The notes: a model not told the origin generated them from the sequence alone. Counted from the first letter of the stretch, positions 36,047 to 44,670 are shown. The stretch: 44,670 nt of DNA from Acidobacteriota bacterium (GCA_027307335.1 DAHUXD010000007.1:1-44670); one strand, 5' to 3'. Program-made: numbers and translations.

Positions 36047-36063
36047 CCGCCGGCCCCCGGCGG
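36047..36063. other. GC hairpin between phoB and phoR
   Basis: CCGCCGG/CCGGCGG (7 bp, loop CCC) lies in the 45-base gap between phoB and phoR. It has no T-run, so it is probably a partial attenuator or an mRNA-stability hairpin rather than a full terminator. Confidence 0.35.
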
Positions 36064-36080
36064 TCTGCCGGCTCGTCTGC

Positions 36081-37811
36081 ATGAGGCTCCGCGCCCGATT
36101 CACCTTCCTGTTCGCCGCGCTCGCGGCGCTCGCAGGAATCTTCCTCGTGGCCGTCTCGGACGCGACGCTCCGCCGCGCCGTCCACGATCGCGTCGCCGAG
36201 CGCTTTCGCCGCGAGCTCGAGCACCTGACCTCCGACCTCGCCCGCGTGCCGCTCGACGCCGAGAGCCTCGACGCGTTCCTGCGCCGGTCGGCCGCGGAGC
36301 TCGAGTGCCGCATCACCGACATCGGCCCCGACGGGCGCGTCCGCCACGACACCGACCTGCTGCCGGCGGACGTGCCCGCGATGGAGAACCACGCGCGGCG
36401 CCCGGAGGTCGTCGAGGCGCTCGCGAACGGTATCGGGTCGTCGCAGCGGACCTCGCCGACCGAACAGAAGCCCATGCTCTACGTCGCGCGGCGGCTGCCG
36501 GACGGCGGCGTGTTGCGCCTCGCGATTGCCCAGGCGCGCCTGCAGCAGGTGGAGCTCGGTTATCTCTGGACCATGAGGGCGGCGACGTTCGCGGTCTGCC
36601 TGCTGCTCTTCCTGATCGGCGCCAGCGCTTCGCGCCGCTTCTCCGAGCCCGTCGCCGAGCTGACGCGCGCGGCCTCGGCGGTCGCCGCGGGCGACTTCGC
36701 CCGCGACCTGCCGACCGCCGGCGGCGAGGAGGTGCAGCTGCTCGGCGCCGCGATGCAGCGGATGAAGGGGGCGCTCAACCAGGCGGTCCAGCGCGCGGAG
36801 TCGGAGAGACGGTTGACCGCGATGGTCTTCGAGCGCCTGCCGGACGGGCTCGTCGTCGTCGACGCGAAGCTGCGAGTGCTCGAGGCGAACGGCCGGTTCG
36901 CCGAGATGACAGGGATTCCGGCGCCGGCCGGCCGCGGGATCTACGAGGTCCTCCGCGAGCGGCCCCTCCACGACTGCTTCGAGGCGACGGTGCACACCGG
37001 CGAGCACACCGAGAAGACAGTGCGTCTTCCCGACGATCGCGTGTGGCAGATCGCGGTCGCCCCGCTGCCCGACGCGCACCGCGCGGCGGCCGTCGGCGTC
37101 CTGCGCGACGTCACGCGGATCGAGCGGACGGAGGCGATGCGCCGCACCTTCGTGGCGGACGTGTCCCACGAGCTGCGCACGCCGATCGCCTCGATCGCCG
37201 CGGCGGCCGAGACGCTCGCCGACAGCGAGCCGGACCGCGCCGAGAGCGCCGAGCTGCTCGGCCTGATCCGTCGCCAGTCGGACCGGATGCGCGAGCTCAT
37301 CGACGACCTCATGGACCTCGCGCAGATCGAGAGCGGCGCCGTGCCGCTCGTGCGCGAGGCGATCCCCCTGCGCGAGCTGCTCGCGGAGGTGGCCGAGGAC
37401 CTCGAGCCGGCGGCGAGGGAATGCGGCGTTTCGGTGCGCGTCCAGGGGGATGACGCGATCACGGCGATGGGCGACCGGCGGCGCGTCGGCCAGCTCGCGC
37501 GCAACCTGCTGGACAACGCGATCAAGTTCTCGCCGCGCGGCGCGCCGGTCGTGGTGCGCGTCTTCCGGCAATCCGGCCGGACCGGCTTCTCCGTCGAGGA
37601 CCTCGGCCCGGGCATTCCGAAGTCCGAGCGCGACAAGATCTTCCAGCGCTTCTATCAGGTGGACCGCTCCCGCTCGAAGATGCGCCCGGGCTCGGGACTG
37701 GGCCTCGCGATCGTCAAGCACATCGCGCAGCTCCACGGGGCCGTCGTCGACGTCGAGGGCGAGGCGGGCGAGGGCTCGACGTTCCGGGTCAGCTTCCCGG
37801 CGGCCGCTTAG
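36081..37811 (+). CDS. phoR: Phosphate regulon sensor histidine kinase PhoR
   Basis: A 576-residue membrane sensor kinase. Two membrane segments (about 8-26 and 162-182) flank a periplasmic region of about 135 residues, larger than in E. coli PhoR. HAMP (185-235), PAS (about 245-345), HisKA with His363 in FVADVSHELRTPIAS, and HATPase with NLLDNAIKFS, LGPGIPKSE and GSGLGLAIVKHI follow in order. The large periplasmic part and gene order resemble the PhoR/WalK type of Gram-positives and Acidobacteriota. It lies 45 bases after phoB and should phosphorylate it when phosphate is low, with PhoU as the inhibitor. Confidence 0.9.
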   Translation: MRLRARFTFLFAALAALAGIFLVAVSDATLRRAVHDRVAERFRRELEHLTSDLARVPLDAESLDAFLRRSAAELECRITDIGPDGRVRHDTDLLPADVPAMENHARRPEVVEALANGIGSSQRTSPTEQKPMLYVARRLPDGGVLRLAIAQARLQQVELGYLWTMRAATFAVCLLLFLIGASASRRFSEPVAELTRAASAVAAGDFARDLPTAGGEEVQLLGAAMQRMKGALNQAVQRAESERRLTAMVFERLPDGLVVVDAKLRVLEANGRFAEMTGIPAPAGRGIYEVLRERPLHDCFEATVHTGEHTEKTVRLPDDRVWQIAVAPLPDAHRAAAVGVLRDVTRIERTEAMRRTFVADVSHELRTPIASIAAAAETLADSEPDRAESAELLGLIRRQSDRMRELIDDLMDLAQIESGAVPLVREAIPLRELLAEVAEDLEPAARECGVSVRVQGDDAITAMGDRRRVGQLARNLLDNAIKFSPRGAPVVVRVFRQSGRTGFSVEDLGPGIPKSERDKIFQRFYQVDRSRSKMRPGSGLGLAIVKHIAQLHGAVVDVEGEAGEGSTFRVSFPAAA

Positions 37812-37862
37812 GGTCCGCGGCGGGAGAACGCCGCGACGACCTGAAGCGCGCGCGAAGATGCG

Positions 37863-37893
37863 CGTCAAGACCGCCTGAAGTCTGGGATAGGAT
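37863..37893 (+). promoter_or_regulatory. Possible promoter of the DUF47-pit pair
   Basis: TAGGAT (37888-37893) fits a TANNNT -10 and precedes the ATG by 21 bases. Upstream, CGTCAAG (37863) and CCTGAAG (37874) are 11 bases apart. Read on the minus strand they become CTTCAGG and CTTGACG, PHO-like but in reversed orientation, so the assignment is weak. Confidence 0.35.
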
Positions 37894-37914
37894 GACGCCG
37901 CTTTCGAGGCGTCC

Positions 37915-38529
37915 ATGCTGAACTTTCTCCCCCGCGACGAAAAGTATTTCGAGCGTTTCACGGAGCTCGCCGTCCGCATCCACGAGGCGGCGAAGATCCT
38001 GGCCCGCTTCTTTCGCGGCGAGTCGCCGGTCGCGACCGTGGCCGACCAGGTGAAGCGGCTCGAGCACGAGTGCGACGAGATCTCCCACGAGATCCTCCGG
38101 GGCATCGATCGGACCTTCATCACTCCGATCGACCGGGAAGACATTCACCACCTGGCCGTCCGCCTCGACGACGTGATCGACCTGATCGACGGCACGGTCC
38201 GCCGGCTGTCGATCTTCGGGATCGACAAACCGACGCCGGTCTCGCTCAAGCTGGCCGAGCTGATCGTCACGACCACCGGAGAGCTGGTCGAGGCCGTGTC
38301 TCAGCTGCGCCAGCAGAAGGGCGTGATGCCCAAGTGCATCCGGATCAAGCAGCTCGAGAACGAGGGCGACGTCGTCTACCAGGAGGCCATCGCCGGTCTC
38401 TTCCGCGAGAACCTGCCCGCGATCGAGGTCATCAAGTGGAAGGAGATCTACGACAACATGGAGCGCTGCGTCGATTCGTGCGTCGGCGTCGCGCACGTGC
38501 TCGAGAGCGTGGTCCTGAAGCACTCCTGA
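37915..38529 (+). CDS. DUF47 (PhoU-like) accessory protein of the PiT transporter
   Basis: A 204-residue all-helical DUF47 protein, the PhoU-related family usually encoded just before a PiT transporter. Seen: MLNFLPRDEKYFERFTELA, the family's typical N-terminus, the acidic motif HECDEISHEI, DREDIHHLAVRLDDVIDLIDG, and KWKEIYDNMERCVDSC at the end. These Glu/Asp clusters bind metal in PhoU-like folds. It is thought to control PiT activity. It lies 103 bases after phoR and 16 bases before pit. Confidence 0.93.
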   Translation: MLNFLPRDEKYFERFTELAVRIHEAAKILARFFRGESPVATVADQVKRLEHECDEISHEILRGIDRTFITPIDREDIHHLAVRLDDVIDLIDGTVRRLSIFGIDKPTPVSLKLAELIVTTTGELVEAVSQLRQQKGVMPKCIRIKQLENEGDVVYQEAIAGLFRENLPAIEVIKWKEIYDNMERCVDSCVGVAHVLESVVLKHS

Positions 38530-38545
38530 GCGCCGCTCCAGCGCG

Positions 38546-39577
38546 ATGGCCTACGTCCTTCTCATCATCGGGATCGCGCTCGTCTTCGACTTCATCAACG
38601 GGATGCACGACTCGGCGAACTCGATCGCCACGGTCGTGTCCACGCGGGTGCTCTCACCCCTCGTGGCGGTGTTCTGGGCGGCGTTCTTCAACTTCGTCGC
38701 GGCCTTCGTCTTCGGCACCGCGGTCGCCAAGACGATCGGGTCGGGGCTGATCGACGTCTCGGTCGTCAACTCGGACGTCGTGCTCGGCGGACTCTGCGGC
38801 GCCATCGTCTGGAACCTCATCACCTGGTACTTCGGGATCCCGTCCTCGTCGTCCCACGCCCTGATCGGGGGCTACGCGGGCGCCGCGGTCGCGCGCGTCG
38901 GGGTGCGGGCGATCGTCCCGGGGATGGCGTGGGTCAAGACCCTCGCCTTCATCGTGCTGTCGCCCCTGATCGGCATGGCGGCCGGTTTCGTCCTGATGGT
39001 CGCGGTGTCGTGGATCTTCCACCGCGCGCCGTACGGTTCGGTGGACCGCTGGTTCCGGCGGGCGCAGCTCGGGTCGGCCGCGGCCTTCTCGCTCTCGCAC
39101 GGGACCAACGACGCCCAGAAGACGATGGGCATCATCGCGAGCCTCCTCGTCGCCAACGAGACGCTCTTTCGCGACCCGGGCTCGGTCCTCCACTGGATGC
39201 ACCTGCCCGACATGAAGGCGATTCCCTGGTGGATCATCCTCTCGGCGCACGCGGCCATCGGCCTGGGGACCCTGACGGGCGGTTGGCGCATCGTGCGCAC
39301 GATGGGCACCCGGATCACCAAGTTGAAGCCGTTCTCGGGATTCTGCGCGGAGACGGGCGCCGCCGGCACCGTGATCCTCGCCTCCGTCCTGGGCATCCCG
39401 GTCTCGACGACGCACACGATCACGGGCGCGGTCATCGGCGTCGGCGCGACGCAGCGCGTCTCGGCGGTGCGCTGGGGCGTCGCGGGGCGCATCGTCTACG
39501 CCTGGATCCTCACGATCCCCATGGCCGGCGCGATCGGCGCGCTCGCCTACGGCGTCCTCTCCGCCGTCTCGCGGTAG
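38546..39577 (+). CDS. pit: PiT family inorganic phosphate transporter
   Basis: A 343-residue inner-membrane transporter with about ten hydrophobic segments. Both halves carry the PiT signature: FDFINGMHDSANSIATVV near the N-terminus and LSHGTNDAQKTMGIIA in the second half. GIPSSSSHALIGGYAG and GIPVSTTHTITGAVIG are the paired re-entrant motifs. It takes up metal-phosphate driven by protons or sodium, with lower affinity than Pst. It is the last gene of the phosphate region. Confidence 0.95.
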   Translation: MAYVLLIIGIALVFDFINGMHDSANSIATVVSTRVLSPLVAVFWAAFFNFVAAFVFGTAVAKTIGSGLIDVSVVNSDVVLGGLCGAIVWNLITWYFGIPSSSSHALIGGYAGAAVARVGVRAIVPGMAWVKTLAFIVLSPLIGMAAGFVLMVAVSWIFHRAPYGSVDRWFRRAQLGSAAAFSLSHGTNDAQKTMGIIASLLVANETLFRDPGSVLHWMHLPDMKAIPWWIILSAHAAIGLGTLTGGWRIVRTMGTRITKLKPFSGFCAETGAAGTVILASVLGIPVSTTHTITGAVIGVGATQRVSAVRWGVAGRIVYAWILTIPMAGAIGALAYGVLSAVSR

Positions 39578-39599
39578 AGCTCCCCGAGGGCCTCGCCGC

Positions 39600-39629
39600 A
39601 AAAAAATGAGCCCCCCGTCGCCGGGGGGC
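39600..39629 (-). terminator. Hairpin with T-run only on the minus strand
   Basis: GCCCCCCG/CGGGGGGC (39610-39617 with 39622-39629, loop TCGC) is preceded by seven As at 39600-39606, which would be a U-tail only for leftward transcription. No leftward gene is known here. On the plus strand it may still act as a pause or processing hairpin after pit. Confidence 0.4.
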
Positions 39630-39633
39630 ACCG

Positions 39634-39675
39634 AAGGAGGAGATCTGTGCGTCTTCTGCCTCCTTGTACGGAGGG
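39634..39675 (+). promoter_or_regulatory. Alternative-pairing leader before the rRNA methyltransferase gene
   Basis: AAGGAGG (39634-39640) can pair with CCTCCTT (39659-39665). CCTCC (39659-39663) can instead pair with GGAGG at 39670-39675. The two pairings exclude each other. AAGGAGG is also a perfect Shine-Dalgarno sequence for the short frame at 39647, so one pairing would hide it. Confidence 0.35.
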
Positions 39676-39724
39676 GGTCCGGTGCGCGTTGAGGTCGAGG
39701 GTGTATTTTTCGTGCCCGGGATGA
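39647..39724 (+). CDS. Possible 25-residue leader peptide
   Basis: GTG at 39647 has a perfect AAGGAGG 6 bases upstream, the best ribosome site in this region, and opens a 25-codon frame ending in TGA at 39722-39724. The peptide has three Cys and four Arg and resembles nothing known. It ends 22 bases before the TTG start of the methyltransferase gene. Translation could affect the hairpins in which its own start region takes part. Chance is a serious alternative. Confidence 0.3.
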   Translation: MRLLPPCTEGVRCALRSRVYFSCPG

Positions 39725-39746
39725 TGCCCTCCAGCGGGAATATTTC

Positions 39747-40937
39747 TTGATCCGTCTGCTTCTCAAGCCCGGCCGCGACGAGTCGGTGCGGCGCCGCCAC
39801 CCCTGGCTCTTCTCGGGCGCGATCGCTTCCGCCGAAGGCGACGGCTCGGACGGTCTCGCCGAGGTCGCGGACGCGGCGGGCCGCGTGCTCGCGCACGGCG
39901 CGTACTCGCCGGGCTCGCAGATCGTCGCGCGGCTCTGGACGTTCGACGGCCGGCTTCCCGGCGACGAGCTCTTCCGCGAGCGCTTCCACGCCGCGCGGCG
40001 GCTCCGCGAGGAGGTCCTGCCGCCGGAGACGACCGGGTATCGCGCCGTCAACTCGGAGGGAGACGCGTGCCCGGGCGTTCTGCTCGACGTGTACGGGGAG
40101 ACCGCGGTGCTCGAGCTCCTGACCGAGGGCATCGAGGCCTGGGGCGCGGCGCTCGAGTCTGCGGCGCGGGAGGCGTTCGCGCCGGGGGAGCTGATCGTGA
40201 AGCGCAGCGGAGGAGAACGAGACCGTGCGAGATCACGCCCCTCACCCCGGCCCTCGCCCGGGGGGAGAGGGGGTCTCGAGGAAGGGCGCCGCGCGCCCTT
40301 CCTCGAAAATGGCCTGCGCTTCGTCGCCGACGTCGGCGCGGGGCAGAAGACGGGGTTCTTCCTCGACCAGCGCGAGAACCGCTCCCGGCTCCGCGCCCTC
40401 GCGCGGGGCCGCGGCGTGCTCAACCTCTTCTCCTACTCGGGCGCCTTCTCGATCGCGGCCCTCGCGGGCGGCGCCGTGCGCGCGGTCGACGTGGATTCGT
40501 CGGCCGCCGCGCTCGAGCTCGCTCGGGAGCACCGGGCCGCCAACGGCTTCGCCGCCGAGGATCGCGACTTCGTCGAGGCGGACGTGTTCGAGGACGTGCG
40601 GCGGCGCGCCGCGGCGGGGGAGCGGTGGGACGTGGTCGTCTGCGATCCGCCGGCCTTCGCGAAGAAGCGCGCGGACGTCGACCGCGCCGCGCGGGGATAC
40701 AAGGACGTCAACCGCGTCGCGATGGGGCTCGTCGCGCCGGGCGGCTGGCTGCTGACGTGCTCGTGCTCGGGGCTCGTCGACCCGGACCTCTTCCAGAAGA
40801 TCGTGTTCGCCGCGAGCCTCGATGCGGGCGTGCCGTTCTCGATCTCGGCGCGGCAGGGCGCGGGCGCGGACCATCCGGTGTCGCTCGACTGTCCCGAGGG
40901 CGAATATTTGAAGGGATTCTGGCTCCGCCGGGCATGA
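39747..40937 (+). CDS. rlmI: RlmI-type 23S rRNA (cytosine-5) methyltransferase
   Basis: A 396-residue class I SAM-dependent methyltransferase. An N-terminal PUA-like domain (1-70, RHPWLFSGAI) and central domain are followed by a Rossmann domain: GQKTGFFLDQRENR, VLNLFSYSGAFSIAA (SAM site), VVVCDPPAFAKKR (motif IV), and TCSCSG with the catalytic Cys. It should make m5C in 23S rRNA, as E. coli RlmI does at C1962. The start is TTG at 39747; no in-frame ATG fits. Residues about 161-186 are an in-frame insertion encoded by a REP-like palindrome, placed in the linker just before the catalytic domain, so activity may be kept. Confidence 0.88.
   Translation: MIRLLLKPGRDESVRRRHPWLFSGAIASAEGDGSDGLAEVADAAGRVLAHGAYSPGSQIVARLWTFDGRLPGDELFRERFHAARRLREEVLPPETTGYRAVNSEGDACPGVLLDVYGETAVLELLTEGIEAWGAALESAAREAFAPGELIVKRSGGERDRARSRPSPRPSPGGRGGLEEGRRAPFLENGLRFVADVGAGQKTGFFLDQRENRSRLRALARGRGVLNLFSYSGAFSIAALAGGAVRAVDVDSSAAALELAREHRAANGFAAEDRDFVEADVFEDVRRRAAAGERWDVVVCDPPAFAKKRADVDRAARGYKDVNRVAMGLVAPGGWLLTCSCSGLVDPDLFQKIVFAASLDAGVPFSISARQGAGADHPVSLDCPEGEYLKGFWLRRA
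40227..40306 (-). repeat. REP-like palindrome inserted in frame in rlmI, copy 3
   Basis: Two parts: CGCCCCTCACCCCGGCCCTC with GGGGGAGAGGGGG, as in the other copies, then a perfect 14-bp hairpin (40276-40289 with 40293-40306, loop CGC). Together they encode about 26 residues, rich in Arg, Pro, Gly and Ser, in the rlmI frame without a stop. Confidence 0.8.
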
Positions 40938-40967
40938 GGCCGGGGCCCGGGAGGTTATGATCGGCCG

Positions 40968-42839
40968 GTGATTGGGGCGCGCCGGATTCTGGGGCCTCTC
41001 TTCGGGATCGCGCTCGCGGCGGGCGTCCGGACGGCCCGCGCCGCCGATCAGAAGGTCCCGCCGCCGGTCGTCGAGGTCGGGCCCGCGGAGTTCCACGCGA
41101 CCACGCCGTACCCTCCCGTGCCCAGACGCTCCGATCTCGCCATGGCGGGGGGGCACCTTCCGGCCGACGCCCGCCACGACCTGGGCCCGCTCTCGGACGC
41201 CGAGCGCGCTCGACTGACGGCTCCCGATCGCCGCGGCGGGGGCCGCGCGAAGCGCGAGCGCATCGGCCTCTCGCGCCCCCTCCCGGGCGAGGTCGGCTTC
41301 CCCGCCCTGCCGTCGGACCTGGCGGCGGGTGCGTCGCGGACGGTCGGCGGCGGCCTCCTCGAGAGAGCCGCGGACGGGAGCCTCGTGTGGACGGCCTCGT
41401 TCTCCTCGGCGGGAGCCGGGGGACTTCGGCTCTACTTCAGCGCCGCGCGCCTGCCCGCGGGCAGCCTCGTCTACGTCTACGGCGGCGCCGACGAGATTCA
41501 CGGTCCCTACGACTTCAGCTCCGGCATCCGTCCGGAAGGCTTCTGGACGAACACGGTCCACGCGGACACGATCGTCCTCGAGGTCCGGATTCCCGCCGCC
41601 GCCGACGCCTCGGCGCTGTCGAAGGCCCTCCTCGTCGTGGGCAACCTCGTTCACCTCGAGCATCCGGTTTTCGCGCCTTCGACCTCGGGGAAGGCGTCGC
41701 CGTCCGCGCAACCCAAGTCCGACACCTGCTTCGTCGATCGCGCCTGCGTCACGGTGCAGGACTGGCCCGGGATCGTCGCGGCGTCGAACGCCGTCGCGCA
41801 GCTCACTTTCACCGACCAGGGTAGCGCCTACATCTGCACGGGCGGACTCCTCAATACTTCGCCCTCGAGCAACATCCCCTATCTGCTGACCGCGAACCAC
41901 TGCTTCGACAACCAGTCGGCGGCGACGTCGCTCGAGGCCGTCTGGCAGTACCGCCGGGCGTCCTGCAACGGGCCTCTTCCCGACGAGAACCAGTTCCCGA
42001 GCACCCTCGGCTCGACGCTCCTCGCCACCGCCAACGCCTCGAGCTCGAGCGACTTCACCTTCGTGCAACTGTCGTCTCCTCCGCCCCCCGGCAGCGTGAT
42101 GCTTGGCTGGACGACGGCCGATTTCCTCGGTACGGCCGGGCTCGTCGGATACCGGCTCAGCTACCCCATCAGCACTGACATGACCTACGTGGTGCCCCAG
42201 ATCTACACGCGCGACCAGCTCGTCGCGGTGTCGGACGCGGATTCCTGCGCGAGCCAGGGCATCTCCCCGAGCCGTTTTCTCTACGAGACGGACATTCAGG
42301 GCGGGACGGGCGGCGGCAGCTCCGGCTCGCCGCTGATGCTCGAGGATCTCCGGGTCATCGGGCAGGAGTACGGCGCCTGCGGCTCCAACCAGAGCGACAA
42401 CTGCGACAACGTCAGCAACTGGTCCGTCGACGGCGCGTTCAGCTACACCTTCCCCGCGCTCAAGCAGTGGCTGCAGCCGGGAGCGCCGGGGGCGTGCGTC
42501 GCGAACGCGACGACGCTCTGCCTCGACAACGCGCGCTTCCGCGTGACGGCCTTCTATGCGACGTCGGCGGGGGCGAGCGGGACCGGCATGGGCGTGCCGC
42601 TGACCGGAGACTCCGGTTACTTCTGGTTCTTCTCCGCGGACAACATCGAGCTCGTCGTGAAGGTGCTCACGGGCTGCGGGGTCAACAACAAGTTCTGGGT
42701 CTTCACCGGCGGCCTGACGAACGTCGGCGTCACGCTGCTCGTCGAGGACACGCTGACCGGCGCCTCGAAGGCGTACCCGAATCCGGTCGGCACCGCGTAC
42801 CTCCCGCTGCAGGACACGAACGCCTTCCCCTGCCCCTGA
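40968..42839 (+). CDS. Secreted trypsin-like serine protease with C-terminal module
   Basis: A 623-residue exported protein. Signal peptide at 1-25, a propeptide and beta domain to about 245, then a chymotrypsin/lysyl-endopeptidase-like domain (about 250-480). The catalytic triad is His311 in LLTANHC, Asp362 in SDFTFVQL and Ser452 in GGGSSGSPLM. The last 120 residues (from CVANATTLCLDNARFRV through GYFWFFSADNIELVVKV) form a module I associate with many secreted Acidobacteriota proteins; its function is unknown. The start is GTG 40968 with GAGG 13 bases upstream, so the spacing is poor, but the signal peptide begins here. A role in extracellular protein use is likely. Confidence 0.85.
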   Translation: MIGARRILGPLFGIALAAGVRTARAADQKVPPPVVEVGPAEFHATTPYPPVPRRSDLAMAGGHLPADARHDLGPLSDAERARLTAPDRRGGGRAKRERIGLSRPLPGEVGFPALPSDLAAGASRTVGGGLLERAADGSLVWTASFSSAGAGGLRLYFSAARLPAGSLVYVYGGADEIHGPYDFSSGIRPEGFWTNTVHADTIVLEVRIPAAADASALSKALLVVGNLVHLEHPVFAPSTSGKASPSAQPKSDTCFVDRACVTVQDWPGIVAASNAVAQLTFTDQGSAYICTGGLLNTSPSSNIPYLLTANHCFDNQSAATSLEAVWQYRRASCNGPLPDENQFPSTLGSTLLATANASSSSDFTFVQLSSPPPPGSVMLGWTTADFLGTAGLVGYRLSYPISTDMTYVVPQIYTRDQLVAVSDADSCASQGISPSRFLYETDIQGGTGGGSSGSPLMLEDLRVIGQEYGACGSNQSDNCDNVSNWSVDGAFSYTFPALKQWLQPGAPGACVANATTLCLDNARFRVTAFYATSAGASGTGMGVPLTGDSGYFWFFSADNIELVVKVLTGCGVNNKFWVFTGGLTNVGVTLLVEDTLTGASKAYPNPVGTAYLPLQDTNAFPCP

Positions 42840-42852
42840 CAAGAAACCGACG

Positions 42853-42891
42853 CCCCTCTCCCTCCGGGAGCGGGGCCGGGGGTGAGGGGCG
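42853..42891 (+). repeat. REP-like GC palindrome, copy 4
   Basis: CGCCCCTC at the left pairs with GAGGGGCG at the right, enclosing CTCCCTCCGGGAG and GGGGCCGGGGGT. It lies in the 91-base gap between the protease stop and the acyl-CoA dehydrogenase start. Confidence 0.75.
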
Positions 42892-42930
42892 CGATCGAGC
42901 CGGGCAGCCTGCCGTTATACTCCGCCTCCC

Positions 42931-44103
<1,173 letters not shown>

Positions 44104-44125
44104 CGACGCGGCGCGCAGCGCCGCC

Positions 44126-44170
44126 TCCGCCTCCTCCCTCTCCCTCCGGGAGAGGGCTGGGGTGAGGGGC
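44126..44170 (+). repeat. REP-like GC palindrome, copy 5
   Basis: CTCCCTCTCCCTCCGGGAGA continues into GGGCTGGGGTGAGGGGCG. It is the best match to copy 4 and lies between the acyl-CoA dehydrogenase stop and the next gene. Confidence 0.75.
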
Positions 44171-44190
44171 GTCCGAGTGACGAGGTCCTA

Positions 44191-44670
44191 ATGGGTCAGA
44201 CGAGAATGTTCCGGGACCGCGTGGTCTCGATGGAACAGACCTTCGAGGGCGGCGAGAAGCATCTCCCGCTCCTGAAGGACATCTGCGCGGAGGCGCTTCC
44301 GGGCTTCGAGCTGCGCGGGCACTCGCTCGAGCACGAGCGGGACCTCTTCGTCATGGACTTCGAGAACGCCGAGGGCGTCCGGCGCCGGATCTGCTGGACG
44401 CGGATGGTGCTGTTCGACGCGGAGCGCATTCCGACGCTCGCGGGCGATCCCGCGGCGGCGCTCCGCGCGAAGATCGTGGAGCTCGTCCGCGGGCAGGCGT
44501 CGAAGCCCGAGATCCTGGTGACCTTCCGGCACCTCGAGGAGGGCTGGGTGGATACGCCCGAGCCGCGCCGCGAGGGGCGGCGCCGGCGTCGCGGACGCGG
44601 CGGCCGCGGAGGCGAACGGGGCGGGCGACCGGCAGCGGGACCGGCCCAGGGCTCGCCGCCGCAGCGCGAT
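44191..44670 (+). CDS. Unassigned protein with Arg/Gly-rich tail, cut by the right edge
   Basis: The frame from ATG 44191 stays open through all 160 codons to the window edge, so the 3' end is missing. Residues 1-125 look globular (FEGGEKHLPLLKDICAEALP, then HERDLFVMDFENAEG and a CWTRMVLFDAERIP strand). From about residue 130, an Arg/Gly-rich stretch (RREGRRRRRGRGGRGG) leads into a Pro/Ala-rich region. Such tails often bind RNA or DNA, but the family is not recognised. The start is chosen as the first ATG after the REP-like repeat; an internal ATG follows at residue 6. Codon use matches the neighbours. Confidence 0.7.
   Translation, partial: MGQTRMFRDRVVSMEQTFEGGEKHLPLLKDICAEALPGFELRGHSLEHERDLFVMDFENAEGVRRRICWTRMVLFDAERIPTLAGDPAAALRAKIVELVRGQASKPEILVTFRHLEEGWVDTPEPRREGRRRRRGRGGRGGERGGRPAAGPAQGSPPQRD

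Noticed and set aside
35244-38144. Minus-strand frame of 966 codons
   Set aside because: It is antisense to phoB and phoR and has shadow composition.
40242-42842. Minus-strand frame of 866 codons
   Set aside because: It is antisense to rlmI and the protease and has no recognisable domain.

Overview
The window is very GC-rich (about 70% by eye), densely packed bacterial DNA. No tRNA, rRNA, CRISPR array, transposase or phage gene was recognised. Three things point to Acidobacteriota, perhaps Thermoanaerobaculia-like: a secreted VWFA-related protein of the acidobacterial type, a DUF4388 regulator, and a secreted protease ending in a C-terminal module I associate with that phylum. This placement is an inference from recalled family distribution, not from a marker gene.

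Layout. 0-6 kb: end of a secreted protein gene with a strong terminator, a VWA protein, a DUF4388/HDOD regulator, and a methylmalonyl-CoA mutase catalytic subunit. 6-9.2 kb: endonuclease III, a secreted 5'-nucleotidase and a CmcI-like methyltransferase. 9.3-15 kb: two tandem FAD oxidoreductases divergent from a GcvT-like protein plus a choline-monooxygenase-like Rieske oxygenase, which together may form a demethylation/oxidation pathway. 15-17.2 kb: a GAF-PAS-GGDEF-EAL protein.

17.2-39.6 kb is mostly a phosphate/polyphosphate region: a CHAD-like protein, Ppx/GppA, PhoU, (a GH1 glycosidase, two PHP proteins, a small CxC protein and a GT21-like glycosyltransferase), Ppk1, a B12-binding MerR regulator, a second CHAD protein, a phosphate-type porin, PstSCAB, PhoB/PhoR, and a DUF47-PiT pair. 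Several intergenic spaces here carry direct repeats of a 7-base unit close to YTTCACG at exact 11-base spacing, the geometry of a PHO box. They lie before ppx, before the porin, before pstS, and before two genes not normally counted as Pho genes. This suggests one regulon covering uptake, polyphosphate turnover and possibly membrane-lipid glycosylation.

39.7-44.7 kb: an RlmI-type rRNA methyltransferase with a palindromic repeat inserted in frame, a secreted trypsin-like protease, an acyl-CoA dehydrogenase, and an unassigned gene running off the right edge. The palindrome belongs to a dispersed REP-like family with about five copies in the window.
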